Source of the DNA: Saprospiraceae bacterium
GTDB lineage: Bacteria > Bacteroidota > Bacteroidia > Chitinophagales > Saprospiraceae
NCBI GenBank assembly: GCA_030728245.1
Contig: JANQZX010000109.1
Coordinates: 9,037-69,873 of the forward strand
Length of the DNA stretch: 60,837 bases
Reading direction: 5' to 3'
Below the pieces are notes generated by a model, which was not told the DNA's origin, searched no databases, and worked only from the letters and a program-made list of their open reading frames with translations. Both the position numbers and the translations under genes were made by a program. This document shows positions 1-9,426 of the stretch, piece by piece (position 1 is the first letter of the stretch; every line of letters begins with the position of its first letter).

Positions 1-1951
1 CCTTAATCTTAAAAGTATGTTGAATACCATTATTTCCACCTTCAACCTTTAATTCGGGAACATAATACTCCTCACCAGTCGGATTATCAATGGTTTTCCA
101 ATTGAAAATCCTGTTTACCTCATTTTTTAAATCCACCTGGAAAATTAACCTGGATTTATCAGGATTTTCTAAATCTGCAATGGTTACAGAAGAATTAGCT
201 AATTGATACAATTTATAACCTTCAAAGGTATATAAGCTATCCTTTGCACCTGTTGGAATTTGTAAACCACGCTGAGCATAACCCTCGAAAGCATTATTAG
301 AAGTAATACTATCATTTGTAAATACCGCGATAATTTCTCTATCCAGTTCTATAAAATCAATATCCGGCGCATCAGGTCCGTCTGTTAATTCAAAACAATT
401 ATCAAATAATGCCTGAGCGATATCATCTGCTTCGAGCAATTTTGAGATATCAGGACATGGATATGTTTGATCTGCTACCCAAACTACCCCAATGATAAGT
501 TCATTTACAGCCCCCGGATCTAATCGAAAAGGACCTGAAGCCTGAATGGTACGACGATCACCAAATGGAAGATTTGAAGTACACATCGACCAGCCCCTCG
601 AATCATTTGGTGCATCAGAAAAAGCATATTTTACCTTAGCGCCATCTTGATAAGCATCATCTCCGAAAGTGAAAGGACTACCGTCACGCCAGGAACCTGA
701 TAAATAGTTATAGTACTCTTGTGCGGTAGCGGGATCAGTGGTACCAGGAGCTGGGCTGCCAACGCCTCCATTATTATAATAAGTAAAAGAAGACATACCA
801 ATTTCTTCTCCATTTTCGTCCAAAGGACCTCTAAAATAATCTACCCCCAAAATAGGAACTTCGTCACAATAGGTATTGACTCCTTGAGGACAAGCACAAC
901 CCGTTTGACCATCTAAAGCATCTTCATTATACATATAACCAAGACTTCTGGAAACATCACAGCCAACATAATCATCAGTAAAACAACCTAAGTCAGCATC
1001 GACCCACATAGCAAAAAACATGGAATCGATACTTTCAACGGCACGATTAATGAGTTTATACCGTTGAAAAGTCATATCATTTATTTCGTCATTGGTAGCA
1101 TAAGAGAAGGCTTGCACCTGCACTTCCATCTGAATAGGGTCACCTCTCGATTCTGAGTGGATGTTACCTGCGTCATTATAGACCCAGAAAATCATTTCAT
1201 CAGGAAATTGCGGTTTTGATACACAACCCCTTATTTCAATAACTGGGAAATCACCTCTGTCCGGGTTATATAATCCATCACCATCCTGATCCCAAAATGC
1301 AGCAAGGCCTTGAGAGGTATTAGGTAATTCAAAATTATGAATATCGAAGAAGAATTCATTCCCACGAGCTGGCCAGCCTTTTATATCTCTTGGAATATCA
1401 TCTGGATTATAAGCTACCCCACTTTTCTCCGCCAGTTGAAACTTTCTTATATGCTCTCTAATATTTTCTCCTTTAACAGAGAAAAAACGATCCCAACGGG
1501 AACATATCGCTTGATTCGTTTTTCCTGTTTCAGGATTAAGCGGACCAGGCCAGAAGTCAAAATCACCTGAACTACGACCATACGTTTGGGCAGCTAACTT
1601 TAAATTACCAGCGGGATCAACGCCACCTAACCATACAGCTCCGGCAAAAATAGAAGAAACCTCAGGAAGACCAGCGGGTACTTTAGGTACAATATAACGA
1701 CCGTCATTACTGTCCCACCAAACATCCCCTCCGGTAGTTAATCGTGCTCTTACATTATTAATAGCCTGATCAATCTGAGCTACTGCATTATTACAATTTT
1801 CAGCAAATCGCAGTTTTACTGTCGTATTGCCTCTTCTTTCTTTTAACAAAGGATTATTTCTGGCAGTCATTATAACAGGAGATAAAACAACCCCCATTAA
1901 AATGCTAAAAGAAACGATGCTAATTAACCTTTTATATACCATCCTACTCAT
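1..1951 (-). CDS. Large exported protein of the T9SS-associated 'AAQTYG' type, 3' end outside the window
   Basis: An open frame of 650 codons begins at ATG 1951 and runs without a stop to the left edge, so the C-terminus is missing. A hydrophobic segment at about residues 8-30 reads as a signal peptide. The mature start carries NNVRARLTTGGDVWWD, followed by AGAVWLGGVDPAGNLKLAA and DFDFWPGPL. I recognise these as hallmarks of a widespread, uncharacterised family of very large Bacteroidota proteins usually exported by type IX secretion; that assignment is from memory of the family. DQDGDGLYNPDRGD at about residues 217-232 looks like a calcium-binding loop. The start lies only 9 bases after the stop of the TonB-dependent receptor, so the two are probably co-transcribed. 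A second in-frame ATG at 1942 is possible. The T9SS sorting domain itself cannot be seen, because it would lie beyond the edge. Confidence 0.82.
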   Translation of the reverse strand, partial: MSRMVYKRLISIVSFSILMGVVLSPVIMTARNNPLLKERRGNTTVKLRFAENCNNAVAQIDQAINNVRARLTTGGDVWWDSNDGRYIVPKVPAGLPEVSSIFAGAVWLGGVDPAGNLKLAAQTYGRSSGDFDFWPGPLNPETGKTNQAICSRWDRFFSVKGENIREHIRKFQLAEKSGVAYNPDDIPRDIKGWPARGNEFFFDIHNFELPNTSQGLAAFWDQDGDGLYNPDRGDFPVIEIRGCVSKPQFPDEMIFWVYNDAGNIHSESRGDPIQMEVQVQAFSYATNDEINDMTFQRYKLINRAVESIDSMFFAMWVDADLGCFTDDYVGCDVSRSLGYMYNEDALDGQTGCACPQGVNTYCDEVPILGVDYFRGPLDENGEEIGMSSFTYYNNGGVGSPAPGTTDPATAQEYYNYLSGSWRDGSPFTFGDDAYQDGAKVKYAFSDAPNDSRGWSMCTSNLPFGDRRTIQASGPFRLDPGAVNELIIGVVWVADQTYPCPDISKLLEADDIAQALFDNCFELTDGPDAPDIDFIELDREIIAVFTNDSITSNNAFEGYAQRGLQIPTGAKDSLYTFEGYKLYQLANSSVTIADLENPDKSRLIFQVDLKNEVNRIFNWKTIDNPTGEEYYVPELKVEGGNNGIQHTFKIK

Positions 1952-1960
1952 AATTTCAAT

Positions 1961-4900
1961 TTAAAAATCCATAATCACACCGGCAAAAATCCTTCTCGGT
2001 AAGCTAAATAACCCAGGATTTAACAATGCCCACTGGTAAGACGCCAGATAAGCATCAACCACCCTATTTGAATTTACTATATTTAGTAGCTTGTCCTGAC
2101 CATTCGAGGAAGCAAGAAAACCGTCATCCTTTGGTGATCCTGTGGAGGAATATACATTTAAAATATTTTGTTGATTGAGCAGATTTGACACCCTGCAATA
2201 AATATTCATGCTTAAACCTTTACTTACTTGAACCACTTTATCCACTCGTAAATTAATGGTATAGTTCCATGGTTTGCGAGATCCGTTAATTGAACCAGCC
2301 GTTTGAGCACCTCCTAATTCAAGAGGAGTGATTGTTGCGGTGTAAGGACGACCAGAAACAGCAATGGCCTGTAAACTAAGACCTGCATTGGCAAGGATAT
2401 CAGTACCAAAAAGATTAGGACCATTGTAAAATTTTCCTGCCCCGAACCGGTAATCTAAATTCATATTTACGCGATGTCTTTCGTCAAAATTCAAGGGAAA
2501 CAGGGTCCGAAGATTACCTCTACTTGTCAAACCTCTCTGAGAATTAGCATCTGAACCTGTACCATCAGCAAACTGAAGAGTATAATTGGTAACTAATGAA
2601 AGGTTTCCCGTTCTGCGCATTTCATATTCAAAAGAGAAACCCTTAACGGTACCAAAATCCAAATTTCCGTAAGTCGTATATTGGTTAACGATGGGCACCG
2701 GAAAATAAGTCCTTTGCTGAATCATATCTCTCAATTCCTTATAATATGCCGCGATTTTTAACTTTGAAGTGGCTGATAACTTTTGTTGAAATCCTACTTC
2801 ATAATCTATTGTTCTCTCCGGTCTTAAATCTGGATTATTTCGAATAACCGACGGAAAATCAGTGAAGTAAAAATAATCTAACGCTGTGGCCAAAGTATTT
2901 GAAGGCGGCCGCTGAATAAGTACATCGTAGTGTGCAAAGAAGTTAGCGTCATCAGAAATAGGAAAAGAAAAGGCTAGTCGAGGCATAAAATTGACCTGAA
3001 CTTCATAATCCTTGAAAGAAACAGAGGGGTCAAATGCCTTATCTTTGATGTAGTTATTTATATTTTGTGCCCGGGGATCTTTGTACTTTGGAAATACTAA
3101 TCCTCCGGAAAAGATATCTATTGGACTATTAACGGGATTACCATTTGACCTATACCATAAGTCACCATCGCGATATGCCAACACATCCGTTCCACTGTCA
3201 TTTAGATAAACTTTATAATCATCTCCAATGCTACCTGGTTTTTCAGATGTTGTTTCTGGAAGATTATGGAATTCTGAAGCCTCCATAATGTCATATAACG
3301 AATATGGGTCTTTTAATACCCTGGTATTAGCATCATATCTATCCATACGCACGCCTAACCTGAAGATAATATCTCTGAATGTAAATTTATCCTGGATATA
3401 GGCCGCAGAATAAATAGGTCTGTTCGGAGCCACGGGAAAAGTTCTTACCCCATTTTCGTCAACTGTAGAAAAAAAATCTTCAAACGTACCATCAAATGGG
3501 CGACCTAAATAATCGTGGCCAAAATAACTTATAGCATTTTGATCATTTAATTCTTTTGCCGAAAACATATCTAACCTCAACTGATCGGGATCCAACCCAT
3601 CTACATTTACAAAAGTAGTAAGGGGTAAACCCAATTCTTCTCTGATAGATTTGTAAAACTTGTTATCCTCACTGTTTACAATAGATAAAGCGCGAAGAGG
3701 TGTTTTAGGGAAATTGGGTAAATCAATATAACCTATGGTATCTGCATTGGGGGCAATACCTTGAATATGATTATTTGCCTGCTGTCTGGCGATATCCCAA
3801 AGGCCTCTCGGAATAACCGAATAACTTCTATTTAAACGCTCCTCATAAATAAACCCAATTTGTATATTATGTCGGCCATTTTTCGAACTACCTGGAATCC
3901 AGTCAAAATTAGTTCTGGCATTAAATGAATATACATCATTTGTGGACCTTCCCGCCGTATTATATACCCAGCCAACATTGGTATGAAAACCCCATGAGTT
4001 ATTATAAACAGGGGATATAAATCCGTTGGGTGCTATAAAGTTGCCCAGGGAAAGTAAATTTTGACTATTGAAAAAATTAGATAATATATATTTTCCAACT
4101 TGTGGATTAATTCCCTCTCCCTGATTAATATTTAGCGCATTATTATAATTTGAAAGCACTGGATTTTGCTCTCCAGGGGTATATTTTCTAAGTACCTGCC
4201 TGTAATCTGTATGCTGCATAGCCACGCCTTGAGAAGCTGGATCAAAGGCCAGGGCAAAAGTAGGTACCCATTCCAAATCAAATTTTCCCACATACCCATA
4301 ATCAAAATAATTAAACCCATGACGTTGGTCAGCTTGTTCCCCTGTCGTTTTTTCGTAACCTCCCTGCAAGGTATAAGAAGCATTTTGAATAGCCCCTTTT
4401 TCTGAACCAGCGCCTCCACTTGAACCAAATCTTTGTCTTAATCTAAAATTGGCTCTATACGTTCTTCCTAAACTGAACGGATTATTTTTACTATTCAGAA
4501 CGCCCCAACCACCTGGGGTAAATTGATTTTTAGCATCGGTAAGCGACCCGGTAAGCGTCATATCAATAGATTCACCTAATCGCGCATCAATTTTACCTGT
4601 CAGATCAAGCCTTTCATTCGTTTCATTATTTCTGGCTTTCAAAATATCAACATCATCGGCAAGCAGGTTATCTGCGCTTATGATGAAACTTGACCCTAAT
4701 GCGGTTACTGGATTAGCCTCCAATTCAGCTAATTTATCCTCTTTAACCCTATAAATTGAGGTAGCTGGTGGATTATCCTCGTACTGATGCGTATAACGAC
4801 CTGAGAAACGATAACCCAAAATAGATTGACCCTTTTTATTTTTCAAAATGGGGCCGCTCAGGTTTACACCTATTAAACTGTTGCTATATGGATCAAGATA

Positions 4901-5620
4901 TTTTGATGATTCAACTTCTACTCCCCCGCTAAATTTATTTGATGGCCCCTTTGTTGTGATAGAGATAATTCCTCCGGTCACATCACCATATTGAGCTTCA
5001 ATCCCCCCCGTAATTACCTGAAGCTGATCTATTTCCGATTCCGGAATGAGATTACCCTGAATTCTAATACCGTCGATATAGTAGTTTGTAGCATCGGAAC
5101 GAGAACCCCTGATAGTTATAGCTTTCCCCTCATCGGCAGCGGCTAAACCTGCAGTGGTTGCAGCTAAAGCATTAATGTTTCTGGTAGGTAATGACCGTAT
5201 TTGATCGCTCGTAATAACCGAACCAGACGTGGTATTATCTTGCTCAATCAATGGCACTTTATATTCAACTATCGTAATTTCCTGCAACACAACCCCTCCA
5301 TCAGAACCAAGTTGAATATCTAACTTAGTTGACTTTCCGGCCAAAACTTTTACTCCCGTAATCCTTCTGGAGGTATAGCCAAGGTAACTGGCCTCAACGT
5401 CATAAAGACCTGGATCCATGTCGGGGAAATTAAAATATCCCTCTACATCTGTCTCCGTCCCAGTGACTAAAACCCCATTTTTAAACAAGGCAATAGTGCC
5501 GAAAGAGATGGGCTCTTTTGACTCTTCATCGATTACCTTCCCCCCTAATGAGGTTTGAGCCTGAAGAAAAACAACCGATAAACAAAGTAGAATAAAAGAG
5601 ATAAATAGAATTCTTTGCAT
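1961..5620 (-). CDS. TonB-dependent receptor with carboxypeptidase-regulatory-like N-terminal domain
   Basis: This 1219-residue outer-membrane receptor should take up a large substrate using TonB energy. A signal peptide covers residues 1-22 and ends VVFLQAQ. A CarboxypepD_reg-like beta-sandwich follows (about 23-110, starting LGGKVIDEESKEPISFGT). Then comes a plug domain (about 125-240, with IRGSRSDATNYYIDGIRI and GGIEAQYGDVTGGIISI) and a long beta-barrel ending in VIMDF with a terminal aromatic residue. It is larger than the usual 700-1000 residues. The longer frame starts at TTG 5641. I chose ATG 5620 because it opens directly with a signal peptide (MQRILFISFILL). The gene lies 85 bases after the Rieske gene and 9 bases before the large exported protein. 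It lacks the SusC signature of the receptor at 27274-30339, and no SusD partner is present. The substrate is unknown. Confidence 0.93.
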   Translation of the reverse strand: MQRILFISFILLCLSVVFLQAQTSLGGKVIDEESKEPISFGTIALFKNGVLVTGTETDVEGYFNFPDMDPGLYDVEASYLGYTSRRITGVKVLAGKSTKLDIQLGSDGGVVLQEITIVEYKVPLIEQDNTTSGSVITSDQIRSLPTRNINALAATTAGLAAADEGKAITIRGSRSDATNYYIDGIRIQGNLIPESEIDQLQVITGGIEAQYGDVTGGIISITTKGPSNKFSGGVEVESSKYLDPYSNSLIGVNLSGPILKNKKGQSILGYRFSGRYTHQYEDNPPATSIYRVKEDKLAELEANPVTALGSSFIISADNLLADDVDILKARNNETNERLDLTGKIDARLGESIDMTLTGSLTDAKNQFTPGGWGVLNSKNNPFSLGRTYRANFRLRQRFGSSGGAGSEKGAIQNASYTLQGGYEKTTGEQADQRHGFNYFDYGYVGKFDLEWVPTFALAFDPASQGVAMQHTDYRQVLRKYTPGEQNPVLSNYNNALNINQGEGINPQVGKYILSNFFNSQNLLSLGNFIAPNGFISPVYNNSWGFHTNVGWVYNTAGRSTNDVYSFNARTNFDWIPGSSKNGRHNIQIGFIYEERLNRSYSVIPRGLWDIARQQANNHIQGIAPNADTIGYIDLPNFPKTPLRALSIVNSEDNKFYKSIREELGLPLTTFVNVDGLDPDQLRLDMFSAKELNDQNAISYFGHDYLGRPFDGTFEDFFSTVDENGVRTFPVAPNRPIYSAAYIQDKFTFRDIIFRLGVRMDRYDANTRVLKDPYSLYDIMEASEFHNLPETTSEKPGSIGDDYKVYLNDSGTDVLAYRDGDLWYRSNGNPVNSPIDIFSGGLVFPKYKDPRAQNINNYIKDKAFDPSVSFKDYEVQVNFMPRLAFSFPISDDANFFAHYDVLIQRPPSNTLATALDYFYFTDFPSVIRNNPDLRPERTIDYEVGFQQKLSATSKLKIAAYYKELRDMIQQRTYFPVPIVNQYTTYGNLDFGTVKGFSFEYEMRRTGNLSLVTNYTLQFADGTGSDANSQRGLTSRGNLRTLFPLNFDERHRVNMNLDYRFGAGKFYNGPNLFGTDILANAGLSLQAIAVSGRPYTATITPLELGGAQTAGSINGSRKPWNYTINLRVDKVVQVSKGLSMNIYCRVSNLLNQQNILNVYSSTGSPKDDGFLASSNGQDKLLNIVNSNRVVDAYLASYQWALLNPGLFSLPRRIFAGVIMDF

Positions 5621-5662
5621 CTGAGCCTTATATTTTTTCAATAGCTAAAAATAAAAGTGCAA

Positions 5663-5688
5663 GTTAATTAAAATGTACTTTAATTAAC
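5663..5688. promoter_or_regulatory. Perfect 10-bp dyad upstream of the TonB receptor
   Basis: GTTAATTAAA (5663-5672) and TTTAATTAAC (5679-5688) are perfect inverted arms around a 6-base centre. On the minus strand the centre reads TACATTTT, one base from the Bacteroidota -7 element TAnnTTTG, about 50 bases before ATG 5620. It could be an operator over a promoter, or a hairpin that attenuates read-through from the Rieske gene. No T-run follows it, which argues against a simple terminator. Confidence 0.45.
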
Positions 5689-5726
5689 AGCAGATTAATG
5701 AAACTTATAGACAAAATACTATATTT

Positions 5727-6821
5727 TTAGTATTCTTGCTTATTCAATAGGTTTGAAATGATACGATGGAAGTGATGGACATTAATTTCCATGTTAACAG
5801 AATACCTTCCTCTACTATAATATCGGCCCTGCATTCCCATTTGAACAGATTCGACCACCTCTTCGTCTTCTAATTCAGTGACATCTAACTGGTTCTTTTC
5901 TCTATCAAATGAAGTTCCCTCAAAATAATATGAGCGGAATTTCACCACCGTCATTTGATGTCCTTTAGGTTCTACAACATTTAAGGATAAACCCCAGGGA
6001 TAGAAATTGAACATCAAATTTGGGAAAATCCAAAAATAATAGGCATATATTTTCTTGCCCTCATCCACATGCCCTATTGGCGTATTAAAATATGGTTCAT
6101 CGTCGGCCGCTACTCCTATTTGTAAATTACCCCATTCAAATAAATGATATTCATATTTTTCAAATTCTATGGCTTGATTCAACGCCGGATGTACAAATGG
6201 AATATGAAAACCTTCCAGATAATTGTCAACATATAACGCCCAATGCGCCCTTACATCGAAATCTTTAGAAGCATCAGGATTAAAGGTGAGGGTATGTAAA
6301 GGTAAAAATGAAACTCTATCCAACATAGGTTGAATGAAAGTGGCAAATGAAGCAAGGGGATTAATGGAGGTGAAGTACAAAGGGAAAAAAGTGGCCAGCG
6401 GCAATTGTTTCAAATGATCCCTTTCCGTTGGGAAATTTTCTGTCTGGTCAAATTCAGGCATACTTTTAAATGTCCCATTTAGTCTGAAACACCTTCCGTG
6501 ATAACCACAACGAAGTATCCGCTGTCCGGAACAGGAGGAAGAAACTACCAATTTACCCCTATGCGTACAAACATTCGATAAACAATATACCTCTCCATCT
6601 GAATCTGTGGAAAGGACAACAGGTTCATTTAAAACATCTGGTAATAAGACCATTGGCGTTAAAGTGCCAACCGGAGCCTGATCGGTATTATCCCCTATAA
6701 AAATCCAACATTTTTCCCAAATTTCAGATATGGATCGCTCAAACCACCGCCTTTCTCTATAAAAAGATGAAGGCAGTGTATCTGACTTTCTAATATCTTC
6801 ATCAATATGAAAAATCTCCAT
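5727..6821 (-). CDS. Rieske [2Fe-2S] non-heme iron oxygenase, alpha subunit type
   Basis: The 364-residue protein has the two domains of ring-hydroxylating or choline/carnitine-type oxygenases. The Rieske cluster ligands are C85-x-H87 (CTHRG) and C105-x2-H108 (CGYHGRCF). The catalytic domain has DNYLEGFHIPFVH, giving iron ligands H206 and H211, with E203 where the bridging acid normally sits. This arrangement resembles choline and carnitine monooxygenases more than naphthalene dioxygenases, but the substrate cannot be assigned. No beta subunit or dedicated reductase lies next to it. The start ATG 6821 is 5 bases after the stop of the DUF5916 gene, so the two are almost certainly one transcript. 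A PaaE-like reductase at 59073-60173 could supply electrons, but that is speculation. No signal peptide is visible, so it should be cytoplasmic. Confidence 0.9.
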   Translation of the reverse strand: MEIFHIDEDIRKSDTLPSSFYRERRWFERSISEIWEKCWIFIGDNTDQAPVGTLTPMVLLPDVLNEPVVLSTDSDGEVYCLSNVCTHRGKLVVSSSCSGQRILRCGYHGRCFRLNGTFKSMPEFDQTENFPTERDHLKQLPLATFFPLYFTSINPLASFATFIQPMLDRVSFLPLHTLTFNPDASKDFDVRAHWALYVDNYLEGFHIPFVHPALNQAIEFEKYEYHLFEWGNLQIGVAADDEPYFNTPIGHVDEGKKIYAYYFWIFPNLMFNFYPWGLSLNVVEPKGHQMTVVKFRSYYFEGTSFDREKNQLDVTELEDEEVVESVQMGMQGRYYSRGRYSVNMEINVHHFHRIISNLLNKQEY

Positions 6822-6826
6822 GCCAC

Positions 6827-9271
6827 TTATGAATTATGGCTGAAAATACTATTATAATCTAAGAAATAAATCATTTTCAGTGAAATAATATTTCTTTGTG
6901 GGTTTTCAAATAATCCATCCAGATTTGACCAATAATCAAGATCCGTCCTTTGTTGATTTTCCAAAATACTATTTTTCCAAACAACGTAAAGATCACTTCC
7001 AGGTGCAAACCGCCATCTGTAGATCATATCAATATTGAAAGCATTGAAATTGGCATTATGATTACCTTTATAATCTGTTGGAGCTAAGGTTCCATTTAGA
7101 TTTAGCATGGCAAAATTATCATAAGCTACTTTGGACCAATAATGCCTCATTCGGAAGGTCAATGACATGGTTGGAGTAAAATTATAAGCGGCAAACAAAG
7201 AGTTTTCCACCGTGGAAATATCCCTTATTCCAAAAATGATATCCTTCTCATCTGCATTTTTCGATACCTTATTTACGAAACCCACATCATTTGAAAAGAA
7301 ATTAACCGCGGTGTTAAATGAAAAATTGAATTGATCACTCACTCTCCAACGAGGTCCTATTGAAAATCTGAAAGTGTTTCTATCTTCTTCATCAAAATAC
7401 CTAAACCTTAAATTAGTTGTCAATAAAACCTCCTTTCGACTGTCGGTTGAAAGAAACATACCTACTCCCCGGTTGGTTGGATAACGATAGAAACGCCCAA
7501 CCGTTCTTGGCTCAAAATAATCGAAGGTTGCCCAGGGTTCCATAGAAACCCACGCATTCATTTCCCAGAATTTCTTCGTTTGTCCCCAAACATATACATC
7601 GCCACCTGCGTCATTGAAAACAAAAGGTTTATATAATCTCATATATCGCCATTCGGCGCCAGCACCATATCTGTTAAATATACCCCAGGGCTTCAATACT
7701 TTGTAGTTCAACTCCCCCTGAAGGCTTCTCTCATTATTATTAAATAAAAATCCAAGGTCTTTAGGGTCGTAAGTATTGCTCTCTTCGTTGTAAGCAATAT
7801 CAAAGGTAAATGCTCCTCCATTTTTTGCTATTTTAAAAGCGTAGGTATGCCCAAAATCCGCTTTTCCTATGAAATACTTTTGAGAAAGCGCCCCATTTCC
7901 ACTAAATGAATAGGCATTATCTTTTGTCCTTAGGTCAAATTCCATGGCAGAGACATTCGCATCATAGTCTTCACCAAACCGATAAACGGTGGTATTTATA
8001 AAACTTAGATAGGAGTTATTTTTTAAATTCTGGTCTAAAACAAAAATATTATAATTTGTTAATGGATCCGTTTCTACATTTCTTTCCTCCCCATTTTCCC
8101 TTTGAATAGTAGCATAAGATTTCAAGGACGTAGCATTAAATAGGCCCAATCCCAGGCCCGAAGGGGTTCGACCTGAAATTTTTGTTGCATTCACGATTTT
8201 CCCTCTTTGAGGATTATTCAATACTTTTTCACCCGGCAACAAACCTTCATAAGCTTTACCGTAATTTAAAGGGGTGCCACCAATTCGGCGAGAGTAAAAA
8301 ATATTCCCTTTGTTGAATAACTCGGTTCCTTCCGTAAAAAACTGTCTGTTTTCATCAAATCTAACTTCAAAAGGCGTCAGATTGAGCACTTGATTATCTG
8401 ATTGTGCCTCCCCAAAATCAGGAATCAACGTCATATCTAAGGTAAAAGCATCATTGATACCATATTTAATGTCCATACCTCCGCTAAATGAGGAACCATA
8501 AGCATTTTTTTGAGCTGCCGCCTTGTCTGTAAACTGTTGTCCGTAAACCGCAAAAAATGGCGTAGCCTGCAAACGTATTGGTGAAGAAATATTTTTTATG
8601 CCCGTTAAAATACCTGATTGATTGAGGAAACCAGAAATTAACGGATTAATTGTACTCCAGGATGATTTTTCCTGTTTTCTTTGATAAAGCCTTAGGAAGT
8701 TAATATGCCATTCCTGGTTTTCCTGTTTAGGAAACCTAATGGCCGAATAGGGAATTTTCATTTCAACAATCCAACCTTTGTCAGTGAAAGATACTGCACT
8801 TTCCCAAACAGCATCCCAACCGCTATCTTCGCCGTAAACGGAATATTTTACATCAAGCTGAACGCCACTTGCAGATACGATAAAACCAAGACCATTATTT
8901 CCATCCATGTAAGTATCTAAAATAACGGCAAACCAATCTGTATTTTGAATTTCATCTCGTTGCGATAACTGTTTAGGAATAGATACAGGATCACTGTCAG
9001 CGAGAAATGCGCCTATATAAAATCCTTCATTATCATATAAAACTCGTATTTGTCCATCTTCTGACGCTTTCAAACCAGGAACGGGCTGAAAAGTAACGAA
9101 ACTATCGGCAGCGACAGCCGATTGCCAGTCGTTTTCATCTAGTTTTCCATCAATTACCATTTTTCCTTCAACCCGCTTAGCTTCCATTATTTTTTTGGCA
9201 ATTGGGTCGTTGTTTTGAGCTATTAAAAAAGTGGAAATAAATAAAAGTAAATAACAATGAAGTCGAAGCAT
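6827..9271 (-). CDS. DUF5916 outer-membrane protein with CBM9-like N-terminal domain
   Basis: An 814-residue exported protein. Residues 1-18 (MLRLHCYLLLFISTFLIA) form a signal peptide. Residues about 30-210 form a carbohydrate-binding-module-9-like fold, shown by VEGKMVIDGKLDENDWQ, VLYDNEGFYIGAFLADSDP and NTDWFAVILDTYMDGNNG. The rest is DUF5916, rich in alternating aromatic strands that suggest a beta-barrel, with FDENRQFFTEGTELF and a REV/EVLLTTNLRFRYF-like strand pattern. The family is common in Bacteroidota and Gemmatimonadota and has no proven function; binding of a sugar or peptide ligand at the surface is a guess. It is the first gene of a transcript with the Rieske oxygenase. The intergenic space of 155 bases to the divergent cyclase gene should hold its promoter, but I could not pick a convincing -7 element there on the minus strand. 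Confidence 0.9.
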   Translation of the reverse strand: MLRLHCYLLLFISTFLIAQNNDPIAKKIMEAKRVEGKMVIDGKLDENDWQSAVAADSFVTFQPVPGLKASEDGQIRVLYDNEGFYIGAFLADSDPVSIPKQLSQRDEIQNTDWFAVILDTYMDGNNGLGFIVSASGVQLDVKYSVYGEDSGWDAVWESAVSFTDKGWIVEMKIPYSAIRFPKQENQEWHINFLRLYQRKQEKSSWSTINPLISGFLNQSGILTGIKNISSPIRLQATPFFAVYGQQFTDKAAAQKNAYGSSFSGGMDIKYGINDAFTLDMTLIPDFGEAQSDNQVLNLTPFEVRFDENRQFFTEGTELFNKGNIFYSRRIGGTPLNYGKAYEGLLPGEKVLNNPQRGKIVNATKISGRTPSGLGLGLFNATSLKSYATIQRENGEERNVETDPLTNYNIFVLDQNLKNNSYLSFINTTVYRFGEDYDANVSAMEFDLRTKDNAYSFSGNGALSQKYFIGKADFGHTYAFKIAKNGGAFTFDIAYNEESNTYDPKDLGFLFNNNERSLQGELNYKVLKPWGIFNRYGAGAEWRYMRLYKPFVFNDAGGDVYVWGQTKKFWEMNAWVSMEPWATFDYFEPRTVGRFYRYPTNRGVGMFLSTDSRKEVLLTTNLRFRYFDEEDRNTFRFSIGPRWRVSDQFNFSFNTAVNFFSNDVGFVNKVSKNADEKDIIFGIRDISTVENSLFAAYNFTPTMSLTFRMRHYWSKVAYDNFAMLNLNGTLAPTDYKGNHNANFNAFNIDMIYRWRFAPGSDLYVVWKNSILENQQRTDLDYWSNLDGLFENPQRNIISLKMIYFLDYNSIFSHNS

Positions 9272-9402
9272 AAGCTATTTTTAGCATTTTTAAATAATGC
9301 CACAAAAGACTATAAAAATTATTTTTCAGATGCACTTAATCGACCAATGGTTAAATTAAGAGGTAATAAGACCTTAGAAAGGTTACAAGTAAATAAAATC
9401 AT

Positions 9403-9410
9403 TACTTTTG
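9403..9410 (+). promoter_or_regulatory. -7 promoter element for the cyclase/AAA/TPR gene
   Basis: TACTTTTG matches the Bacteroidota -7 consensus TAnnTTTG exactly and ends 16 bases before the GTG start, which would give a very short leader. No TTG is seen at the usual -33 spacing, so the call rests on the -7 match and position only. Confidence 0.45.
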
Positions 9411-9426
9411 CATCAATAATAATATT

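Noticed and set aside
5621-5641. Longer TTG-initiated start for the TonB receptor; the same occurs at 14905 (gatA), 24380 (astacin), 30381 (susC), 36587 (isomerase), 41691 (LytTR) and 60206 (reductase)
   Set aside because: In every case the extra residues precede an ATG that begins exactly at a signal peptide, a Tat motif or the conserved family start.
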